Shown here in pieces: positions 1 through 5,272 of a stretch of DNA of 12,562 bases. The DNA comes from a bacterium. Lineage in GTDB: Bacteria; Patescibacteriota; Minisyncoccia; Minisyncoccales; CG1-02-41-26. Both the position numbers and the translations under genes were made by a program. The stretch's first letter is position 1. Each line of letters opens with the position of its first letter. Where the stretch lies: assembly GCA_021163625.1 (NCBI GenBank), contig JAGGTS010000014.1:1-12562 (forward strand). The letters run 5' to 3'. The notes beneath the pieces were generated by a model. The model had not been told where the DNA came from, did not search any database, and saw only the letters and a list, made by a program, of their open reading frames with translations.

Positions 1-294
1 AAGCAAAACAACAATTACCAAAACCCACTTGACAATATCGCCAATAAACCCGGACATCTTTGTCTTAAGTTCGGCTCTCTTGATCGCCTCCTCCCACTTT
101 GTCTTCTCAAAAGCTTTGTCAAAGCCAAGCCTCTTTAATATCTCGGCCACTATCTTCCCAATCCAAACAGAGATAATCCAACCGATTATAAGGAAAATCA
201 AAGCGGCTAAAAGTTTGGGTGTATATACCAAAAAACCATGCCAAATGCTTTTAAGCGCATCCACTGTTATGTTTGACCACGCTTGAACAGCCAT
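1..294 (-). CDS. Conserved TM-helix (MscS-associated) membrane protein, N-terminal part
   Basis: The gene runs off the left edge; the first 98 residues are visible. Residues about 24-48 form a strong membrane segment beginning at a Pro (YTPKLLAALIFLIIGW) and followed by a basic/amphipathic stretch (KIVAEILKRLGFDKAFEK). A second hydrophobic segment starts near residue 84 (IGDIVKWVLVIVVLL). A Pro-led helix with a LxxGW core, followed by a helix ending in a single-Asp linker, is the pattern of the conserved TM helix family (PF05552) found in MscS-related channels, so a mechanosensitive-channel-like or related membrane protein is likely. The ATG at 294 fits the start of the hydrophobic pattern, but no real Shine-Dalgarno sequence precedes it. 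It lies downstream of the MscS gene across a 143-bp A/T-rich gap with a promoter-like sequence. The C-terminal part, which would show whether a MscS pore domain is present, is outside the window. Confidence 0.72.
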   Translation of the reverse strand, partial: MAVQAWSNITVDALKSIWHGFLVYTPKLLAALIFLIIGWIISVWIGKIVAEILKRLGFDKAFEKTKWEEAIKRAELKTKMSGFIGDIVKWVLVIVVLL

Positions 295-379
295 ATTATT
301 TTCTATATTAACTAAATTATTTTTACTTCGACCTTTAAAAAACTTATCTTTTAGATATTCAAATTAAAACCATTATTAT

Positions 380-408
380 ATTTTAGATAAAAACAGAAAT
401 TAAATCAA
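380..408 (-). promoter_or_regulatory. Possible sigma70-type promoter for the left-edge membrane protein
   Basis: On the minus strand, TTGATT (403-408) is followed after exactly 17 bases by TAAAAT (380-385), and a perfect TATAAT overlaps just downstream (375-380). The site lies about 85 bases upstream of the ATG at 294, in the gap after the MscS stop. In DNA this A/T-rich, chance matches are common, so this is a candidate only. Confidence 0.35.
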
Positions 409-437
409 TACGCTTTGTGAACGAACATATTTTAAAA

Positions 438-1499
438 TCACCCTTCTTTATTTATTATAATCGTTTGAGTTGGGAAAGCCATACTAATTTTTTCTTTTTC
501 AAATGCCTGCTTTATGCCAAGGTTTATTTTCTCTTGGGTGTCCATATAAACCTTATAATCACTGCTGTCTAAATAATAAACAACTTCAAAATTTAAACTA
601 AAGTCACCAAAATTCTTGAAATGGACTCTGTCGGTTTTAGAAATCCCAAAACTATCTATAATATTCTTTATAATCTCGGGAACTCTTATTAGCTTTTCTG
701 TTGGCGTATCATAAGTTATGCCCAAAGAAAAAACTATCCTCCTCTTTTGCATCTTCTTGTAATTATGAACTCTCTTTTCTGTTAATTCTTTGTTTGAAAT
801 AATAAGCTCCTCGCCTTGGAGTGTGCGGATACGGGTTGACTTTATGCCTATTTTTTCTACTGTCCCGGCATCGCTATCAACAATAATAAAATCGCCAATT
901 TCAAACGGCTTATCAAAATATATAGAAAAACAGGCAAAAACATCCGCTAAAACATTTTGAAGAGCAAAAGCGACAGCTATGCCTCCGATGCCAAGCCCAG
1001 CGATCAAAGCGGAAATATTGACACCGAAATTTTCTAAAACAATAAGGATTGCTATCGCCCAAACTGTTCCTTTGACAACTTTACCAAGAAGGTCTATGGC
1101 AGACACATTAACTTTTTGGCCTTCCAATTTGCGTTTTTCAAGCGTCCTGGAAACTGAAAAATCAACAAGCTTATTTAAAGCCAAGGCAAGATAAAAAATG
1201 ACAACAGCTAAAATGAAATAAGAAAAATAAGATTCAACTTTACCTTTTATAGAAATGCATTTTGAGGCAATCCATAAAGCGATGAAGAAATATAGCGGCC
1301 ATTTTATATTTGCTATAAAGCTTATTATCAGGTCGTCTATGTCTGTCTTTGTTTTTCTGGCAATTTTTTGAAGCTTTTTTATTATTTCTTTCTTAAAAAA
1401 TATTAAAACAAATAATGAAATAATAAAAACGATTAAGCTGATTAAATAAGCCTTTATGCTATTTCCAAACAAATTATAAGACAAAAAATTTAAATCCAT
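438..1499 (-). CDS. MscS-family small-conductance mechanosensitive channel
   Basis: A complete 353-residue protein. Membrane segments are visible at about 15-36, 63-80, 92-113 and 139-159, followed by the MscS pore helix at about 162-190 with its small-residue face (GLGIGGIAVAFALQN, 168-182). The family's beta-domain signature follows: FDKPFEIGDFI (195-205), then the G-T-V-E-x-I-x3-S-T-R-I-R stretch (212-225) and a C-terminal alpha/beta domain ending in the usual ISMAFPTQT (338-346), equivalent to the IPFPQ motif. MscS channels sit in the cytoplasmic membrane and open under tension to release solutes during hypo-osmotic shock. With five membrane helices it is longer than E. coli MscS (three) and resembles YnaI/YbdG-type relatives. 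No Shine-Dalgarno sequence precedes the ATG. It is 64 bases downstream of the GH130 gene and probably in the same transcript. The TGA stop falls at the expected C-terminus. Confidence 0.95.
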   Translation of the reverse strand: MDLNFLSYNLFGNSIKAYLISLIVFIISLFVLIFFKKEIIKKLQKIARKTKTDIDDLIISFIANIKWPLYFFIALWIASKCISIKGKVESYFSYFILAVVIFYLALALNKLVDFSVSRTLEKRKLEGQKVNVSAIDLLGKVVKGTVWAIAILIVLENFGVNISALIAGLGIGGIAVAFALQNVLADVFACFSIYFDKPFEIGDFIIVDSDAGTVEKIGIKSTRIRTLQGEELIISNKELTEKRVHNYKKMQKRRIVFSLGITYDTPTEKLIRVPEIIKNIIDSFGISKTDRVHFKNFGDFSLNFEVVYYLDSSDYKVYMDTQEKINLGIKQAFEKEKISMAFPTQTIIINKEG

Positions 1500-1563
1500 A
1501 TTTTAAAAATTAAGTTAACATTTTATAATCCAAAATTTATTTTCTCTTTACTCTTTTAATTGG

Positions 1564-2478
1564 TTAGGATTTTAAAAAATCAGAGACCTTTGCCGTGGCA
1601 ACACACAAAACAGAATCAGCGCCGCCATAGTAAAGAAAAAGTTTATTGTCTTTTGCCGCAAGGCCACAGGAAAAAACAACATTTGCAACCTGTCCATTTT
1701 TTTCATAAGATTTTTGCGGCCAAAGAATCGGTTCCTTGCTTCTGTAAAGAATTTTCTCCGGATTCTTTCCGTCAACAATTACATAACCTAATCTGTATAT
1801 ATTTCCTTTGGCTGTCTTCTCTACCCCATGGTAAATAAAGAGCCAATTACCATCAATTTTAATTGGCGGAGCCGCTGCGCCAATTTTGAAACTATCCCAC
1901 ATATTTTCCCTCGGTTTCATAAAAACCTTGGGCCTGCTCCAATTTTTTAAATTTTTTGAATAAGAAATAAAAATGTCCGGTTTCAGCCTGTGATACAAGA
2001 CATAATTTCCCTTCATTTTTTCAGGAAGCAGAACAGCGTCTTTATCTTTTTTGCCGGGAAAAATAGTACCAATTCTTTGCCAATTCCATATCTCGTTTAA
2101 AAAATCCTCAACATCGATAAAAGCTATAGAAACTTGGTTTATTATACCATTAGCAGCAGTATAAGTCATATAAATTTTATTGTCAATTTTAGTCATCCTT
2201 GGATCTTCTACGCCTGAATTGTTATGTTTTATTTTGCTCTTTTCGGCTTCTGTTTCTGGAACAAAAACAGGATTTTTTAAGCGTTTAACTATAGTAAAAC
2301 CATTATTGCTCTGCGCGTATCCAATTCTTGAAATTTTGTCTCTGGCAAGAGCCCTATATAAAAGATGGAACTTCCCATCTAAAAATATAGCAGCGCTGTT
2401 ATAAACATATTCTTCCCAGACGCATTCTCTTCTTGGCTTAAGAATTGGATTGTTTTGATAGCGTTTTAGTCTTACCAT
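1564..2478 (-). CDS. GH130 family beta-mannoside phosphorylase or glycosidase
   Basis: A 304-residue protein matching a single five-bladed beta-propeller of glycoside hydrolase family 130. Recognisable motifs in order: the N-terminal N-x-A plus LLYRA region (27-43), GVEDPR (89-94) with the family's catalytic Asp at 92, KDAVLLPEK (146-154) followed by LYHR (161-164), W-D-S-x-K-x-G-x3-PP (194-205), YHG (216-218) and YYGGAD (283-288). GH130 enzymes cleave beta-mannosides, either by phosphorolysis (giving mannose 1-phosphate) or by hydrolysis; I cannot decide between them or name the substrate from motifs alone. There is no signal peptide, so it is probably cytoplasmic and works on an imported or internal oligosaccharide or glycoside. 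It follows the glycerate kinase gene by 63 bases. A GGAG lies only one base before the ATG, too close to work as a normal ribosome-binding site. Confidence 0.88.
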   Translation of the reverse strand: MVRLKRYQNNPILKPRRECVWEEYVYNSAAIFLDGKFHLLYRALARDKISRIGYAQSNNGFTIVKRLKNPVFVPETEAEKSKIKHNNSGVEDPRMTKIDNKIYMTYTAANGIINQVSIAFIDVEDFLNEIWNWQRIGTIFPGKKDKDAVLLPEKMKGNYVLYHRLKPDIFISYSKNLKNWSRPKVFMKPRENMWDSFKIGAAAPPIKIDGNWLFIYHGVEKTAKGNIYRLGYVIVDGKNPEKILYRSKEPILWPQKSYEKNGQVANVVFSCGLAAKDNKLFLYYGGADSVLCVATAKVSDFLKS

Positions 2479-2541
2479 ACTCCATTTATTATAATGGTAT
2501 TTAATTTTTCAATGATAGCCTTTAGATATATTTTTACATCA

Positions 2542-3891
2542 TTATTTTAAAATAAAAAGGGTAACATCGCCAACATTGGTGCCTGTGTCTTTAGAAAGCA
2601 AAAGTGAACCGCCAATTTTTTTAAACAAATTATAAGAATTAAATTTCTTTAAATAACATTTAACATCTATCGATTTCTTTTTAACTTGCGCTAATGAATG
2701 GCTGTCTGCTATTGCCCCGCCAACTTTATTGATAAAGTCAGAGCCGTCTGTAGCAAAACTTGCAACAAGCCAGTCGCCATTATATTTCATCATTTCAAAC
2801 ATAAAAGCTGCTACAAAATGCTGGTTCCTCCCTCCCTTGCCAGAATTTTTAGGAAGACTTGGCGTCATTTCTCCTCCCATAAGCAGCAAATTATATTTTT
2901 TGTAATAACCGTTTATTATTTTACTTGCTATTTTTCTCGCTATTTTCTCGGGGTCTCCCTTTTGGCAATTAGTAATTATAAAAGGCTTAAAGCCAAGATT
3001 AATTCCTTGCTTTGCCATATTATTTAAAGCAAGACGGTTGTCTGCAATTATATAATTTTTGCAATTGGTTAGTTGCTTTGGCGTTTCGCTTTCCTTGCCC
3101 ATTATCCCTCTCTTTAAAAATTTTATAACTGAACACGGAATCTTTTCTGACAGATTATACTTATCCAAAATATTATAAGCATCGCTAAAAGTCGAGCTGT
3201 CAGGAGAAGTGGGGCCAGAAGCGATAACGTTTGTTCTATTTTTGGCAACATCAGAAATTATCAAAGAAATAATTTTCACCGGCCAATAATGCTTTGCTAA
3301 ATGCCCTCCTTTTACTCTTGAAAGATGTTTTCTCACGCAATTAATTTCCCTTATATTCGCACCGCTTTTTATCAATAAATCATTAACTATTTTTATATCT
3401 TTTAAAGAAATGCCTTTTGGAGGCGTAGCCATCAAAGAAGAACCTCCACCGGAAATTAAAGATATAACAATATCATTTTCATTAAGAGAACAATTGCTTT
3501 TTAATGAGAGAATTTCATTGGCGCCGTATATGCTTTTAGCGTTTGGAATAGGATGGCCAGCTTCTATAAGCTTTACTTTTTTCATTTTAAAATCTGCTTT
3601 TTTGCAAATCACAACCCCTTTAGTTATAGTCCTGTCTCCCAAAACATTCTCCATAGCCTTTGCCATATTGCAAGAAGCTTTACCTGCGCCTATAATAAAA
3701 ACTCTTTTCCCCAAGATTCTGTACCGGTCTTTTTTTATCGTTAAAACCCCGTTCTTTTTATCATACTTAACCAAAGATTTTACAACATGGAACGGCAGAA
3801 CACTGCTAATTCCCGCCTCTATAATCCTTAAGGCTTTTCCCCTCTCTTTGTCAAAGCATATCTCTTTTTTATTTTTTATAATATTTGCCAT
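2542..3891 (-). CDS. Glycerate 2-kinase (MOFRL/DUF4147 family)
   Basis: A full-length 449-residue protein. The N-terminal DUF4147 domain (about 15-260) shows GAGKAS (68-73), GHPIPN (112-117), the glycine-rich SGGGSSLM (147-154), the conserved helix GANIREINCVRKHLS (177-191) with following KGGHLA, and VIASGPTSPD (222-231). The C-terminal MOFRL domain (about 330-445) shows GGE (339-341), GKGGRNQ (351-357), ATDGSD (380-385) and GTNVGDV (437-443). The family phosphorylates D-glycerate with ATP to 2-phosphoglycerate, feeding lower glycolysis in the cytoplasm. All hallmark motifs are intact, so an active enzyme is likely. It is not related to GlxK/GarK-type kinases. The gene lies 34 bases after the DUF192 gene and 63 before GH130, suggesting one transcript. 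The ATG has no Shine-Dalgarno sequence. The gene symbol (gckA or garK-like names) varies between organisms, so none is given. Confidence 0.95.
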   Translation of the reverse strand: MANIIKNKKEICFDKERGKALRIIEAGISSVLPFHVVKSLVKYDKKNGVLTIKKDRYRILGKRVFIIGAGKASCNMAKAMENVLGDRTITKGVVICKKADFKMKKVKLIEAGHPIPNAKSIYGANEILSLKSNCSLNENDIVISLISGGGSSLMATPPKGISLKDIKIVNDLLIKSGANIREINCVRKHLSRVKGGHLAKHYWPVKIISLIISDVAKNRTNVIASGPTSPDSSTFSDAYNILDKYNLSEKIPCSVIKFLKRGIMGKESETPKQLTNCKNYIIADNRLALNNMAKQGINLGFKPFIITNCQKGDPEKIARKIASKIINGYYKKYNLLLMGGEMTPSLPKNSGKGGRNQHFVAAFMFEMMKYNGDWLVASFATDGSDFINKVGGAIADSHSLAQVKKKSIDVKCYLKKFNSYNLFKKIGGSLLLSKDTGTNVGDVTLFILK

Positions 3892-3925
3892 TACAAAATT
3901 AAATATTGCTTATATCTGGTTCGTG

Positions 3926-4384
3926 TCACTTATCATTAATTGACATCTTTAAATAATCTCCTTTTCTCAAGCCAATTTTATCTGCCAGCCCCCCTTTGAT
4001 TTCCAAAACATATTTTGCTTTTTTGTCCGGTTTAATTACTGGGCAAAAATTACCTTCACACGGTTTATTATTCTTACTTATAAAAACGACTTTCCTATCT
4101 TTGTCTATCCAGATAATATCTAAACAAACAAAAGTGTTCTTCATCCAAAAAGGGTGTATGCCTTCTTTTTCAAAGATAAAAAGCATCCCCTGTCTTTCTG
4201 AAAGGCTTTTTTTATACATAAGCCCTTTTAGCCTTTCGTCTTTATTATTTGCCAGTTCAACATTGAAACAGTTATTCTTAAAACATACTTTATTTTTAAA
4301 ACTGCCTTTTCCTGCTGTCATTAGAAGAAAAATGACAAATAAAATAATAAAAATAGATATAAAAATTAAAAAAAATTTCTTCAT
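3926..4384 (-). CDS. DUF192 family protein, membrane-anchored or exported
   Basis: A 152-residue protein. Residues 1-24 form a Lys-led, strongly hydrophobic segment (KKFFLIFISIFIILFVIFLLM) without a clear cleavage site, so a membrane anchor or signal peptide with the rest outside the membrane is expected. The remainder is the DUF192 beta fold: ERLKGLMYKKSL (50-61), QGMLFIFE (65-72), FWMKNTFVCLDIIWID (79-94), then KYVLEIKGG (124-132) and KIGLRKGDYLKM (136-147). The family's biochemical role is unknown. Two Cys pairs, C34/C39 and C109/C114 (plus C87), could form disulfides or bind metal outside the cell; this is inference. The gene is the first after the terminator at 4427-4451 and probably begins the transcript that continues into the glycerate kinase gene. 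Its RBS is weak (GCGGAA directly before the ATG). Confidence 0.9.
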   Translation of the reverse strand: MKKFFLIFISIFIILFVIFLLMTAGKGSFKNKVCFKNNCFNVELANNKDERLKGLMYKKSLSERQGMLFIFEKEGIHPFWMKNTFVCLDIIWIDKDRKVVFISKNNKPCEGNFCPVIKPDKKAKYVLEIKGGLADKIGLRKGDYLKMSINDK

Positions 4385-4426
4385 TTCCGCTAAAATATTT
4401 ATTTATTTTAACAAAAACTGCCCAAA

Positions 4427-4451
4427 TAAAAAAGCGGCCCTCCCAAGCCGC
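4427..4451 (-). terminator. Rho-independent terminator after the 81-residue gene
   Basis: Read on the minus strand, GCGGCT pairs with GGCCGC (five G-C pairs plus one G-U) around a six-base loop, followed at once by six T residues (4428-4433). It begins 18 bases after the stop of the upstream small gene and separates it from the DUF192 gene. Confidence 0.8.
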
Positions 4452-4468
4452 ATAAATTTAAATAAAAA

Positions 4469-4714
4469 TTAGAACAATCTAAGCTGCTTTTCTTTTCTTT
4501 GCCTTCTTTTCTTTCTGTCGTGCAAAATTGCTGCCGCCCGCTTAATAGCGGGATTGAAATATTCAAAAGGGACATAATTTTCATATAATCGATCGGAAAG
4601 AAATTTGAACCCTTCGAAGGTGAGCTTCCCATTCTTAAGCGTAAAACGCATCTCATACTTTCCGCCCCTTATAACCACCTTATCTTCTGTAACGCTCAAA
4701 ACTTTTAGATTCAT
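4469..4714 (-). CDS. Small basic protein of unknown function (81 residues)
   Basis: I do not recognise this family. The reading frame is convincing because a near-perfect Shine-Dalgarno sequence (AAGGAGGT, 4719-4726) lies four bases before the ATG at 4714, a sigma70-like promoter sits upstream, and a hairpin terminator follows. Residues 1-32 look like beta strands (LKVLSVTEDKVVIRG, then YEMRFTLKNGKL). Residues 33-66 are mixed, with aromatic residues (FEGFKFL, YVPFEYF) and a helix-like NPAIKRAAAILHD. The C-terminal tail (66-81) is very basic: RKKRRQRKEK followed by QLRLF. A small beta domain with a basic tail could bind RNA or DNA, but this is only a guess from charge. There is no signal peptide or membrane segment. 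Its monocistronic layout suggests a separately controlled housekeeping or regulatory protein. A longer overlapping frame (4408-4656) is not preferred because it lacks these signals and runs through the terminator. Confidence 0.82.
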   Translation of the reverse strand: MNLKVLSVTEDKVVIRGGKYEMRFTLKNGKLTFEGFKFLSDRLYENYVPFEYFNPAIKRAAAILHDRKKRRQRKEKQLRLF

Positions 4715-4718
4715 CTTT

Positions 4719-4726
4719 ACCTCCTT
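4719..4726 (-). promoter_or_regulatory. Strong Shine-Dalgarno site for the 81-residue gene
   Basis: AAGGAGGT on the minus strand, complementary to the usual 16S anti-Shine-Dalgarno sequence, ends four bases before the ATG at 4714. It fixes the start. Most other genes in the window have no such site. Confidence 0.85.
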
Positions 4727-4759
4727 CGCTTCTTTCTTTCTTTATTAAAGAGCTTTTTT

Positions 4760-4788
4760 ATCATAACTAATTATAATAACAAAGTCAA
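4760..4788 (-). promoter_or_regulatory. Sigma70-type promoter for the 81-residue gene
   Basis: On the minus strand TTGACT (4783-4788) and TATGAT (4760-4765) are separated by exactly 17 bases, each with five of six consensus positions. The site lies about 45-75 bases before the ATG and directly follows the T-tract of the preceding terminator (4791-4795), as expected for a new transcription unit. It is the best promoter match I see in the window. Confidence 0.65.
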
Positions 4789-4790
4789 AT

Positions 4791-4818
4791 AAAAAGCCCC
4801 TTATAACTTGTAAGGGGC
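4791..4818 (-). terminator. Rho-independent terminator after the zinc-ribbon-like gene
   Basis: On the minus strand a perfect 8-base stem, GCCCCTTA against TAAGGGGC, encloses a seven-base loop (CAAGTTA) and is followed by TTTTT. It starts 29 bases after the TAA at 4848-4850, so it ends the transcript of that small gene. Confidence 0.9.
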
Positions 4819-4847
4819 ATAATAATTTATAATTCTCTCCTTCGGCT

Positions 4848-5117
4848 TTATGCGCTTCCGTATATCCATATTGGATTTACAGAGCATTCTGTCTGTTGGT
4901 CAGCATCTGTAACACACAATGGACAGCTATGTCTAAAAAATACTTCACATCCGCAAGCGCTCTCTTTTTTTATTAGTTCGCTAATTTTTCTATAAAAATC
5001 CTTTCCGACCAGCTTCTCAAAATCCTTGGAGCTAACGCTATAGCTGCCGCATTTTGGACAATGAAAAATAAAAAAATAATCATCCCTTTCTTCTTTGACT
5101 TTATCTTTTTCAAGCAT
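4848..5117 (-). CDS. Small Cys-rich zinc-ribbon-like protein
   Basis: I chose the ATG at 5117 (89 residues) over an in-frame GTG at 5123: the strong Shine-Dalgarno GGAGG (5126-5130) is eight bases from the ATG but only two from the GTG. The protein has a charged N-terminus, then HCPKCGSYSV (Cys20, Cys23), a helix-like middle (KDFEKLVGKDFYRKISELIKK), CGCEVFF (Cys55, Cys57), CPLC (Cys65, Cys68) and a late Cys78. CPxCG plus CPLC is typical of a zinc ribbon binding one metal ion with four Cys; the CGC motif and last Cys are extra. There is no signal peptide, so a cytoplasmic role is likely. Zinc ribbons often bind nucleic acid or protein partners, but no specific family is recognised. The gene has its own terminator and is 149 bases or more from the exporter genes upstream, so it is probably a separate unit. 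Confidence 0.8.
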   Translation of the reverse strand: MLEKDKVKEERDDYFFIFHCPKCGSYSVSSKDFEKLVGKDFYRKISELIKKESACGCEVFFRHSCPLCVTDADQQTECSVNPIWIYGSA

Positions 5118-5124
5118 TTTCACG

Positions 5125-5132
5125 ACCTCCTT
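5125..5132 (-). promoter_or_regulatory. Strong Shine-Dalgarno site deciding the zinc-ribbon gene start
   Basis: AAGGAGGT on the minus strand. Its GGAGG core is eight bases from the ATG at 5117 and only two from the upstream in-frame GTG at 5123, which favours the ATG start. Confidence 0.75.
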
Positions 5133-5171
5133 CCGTATTATGTTTTTAAAACAAAACTTCTATGCCTTATA

Positions 5172-5200
5172 ATAATGCCAAATAAATAAAATAAAATCAA
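5172..5200 (-). promoter_or_regulatory. Weak promoter candidate for the zinc-ribbon gene
   Basis: On the minus strand TTGATT (5195-5200) is followed after 17 bases by CATTAT (5172-5177), about 55 bases before the ATG. The -35 and -10 each match four of six consensus positions. In this A/T-only gap the evidence is thin. The rest of 5118-5272 shows only AT-rich sequence and no clear GC hairpin after the permease stop. Confidence 0.22.
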
Positions 5201-5272
5201 TAGCAATTGTTTTCCTTTTATACAATTCTATCCTATTTTCAATTCTTAATTTGCGTAAACTGCTAAGTATCA

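Noticed and set aside
345..357. TATCT/AGATA hairpin in the gap after the MscS gene
   Set aside because: A five-pair A/T-rich stem with a three-base loop is too weak to call a terminator or regulatory structure.
3410..3943. Plus-strand frame of 177 codons opposite the glycerate kinase gene
   Set aside because: It lies antisense to a gene with intact motifs, is rich in Ile, Phe and Leu as expected for a shadow frame of A/T-rich DNA, and has no start signals.
4390..4410. A/T-only inverted repeat before the DUF192 gene
   Set aside because: Self-complementary A/T runs are expected by chance at this composition, and it lacks a following T-tract on the coding strand or a conserved operator shape.
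3996..4472. Plus-strand frame of 158 codons opposite the DUF192 gene
   Set aside because: Antisense to a recognised family and without initiation signals; it also spans the terminator at 4427-4451.
4408..4656. A minus-strand reading frame of 82 codons overlapping the 81-residue gene
   Set aside because: It has no ribosome site, crosses the terminator hairpin, and the other frame has a strong Shine-Dalgarno sequence, a promoter and a terminator at the right places.
5124..5272. Possible terminator after the second permease
   Set aside because: Only an A/T stem (AATTGT with ACAATT) is present, with no G/C-rich hairpin and no tight T-tract. I could not support a terminator here.
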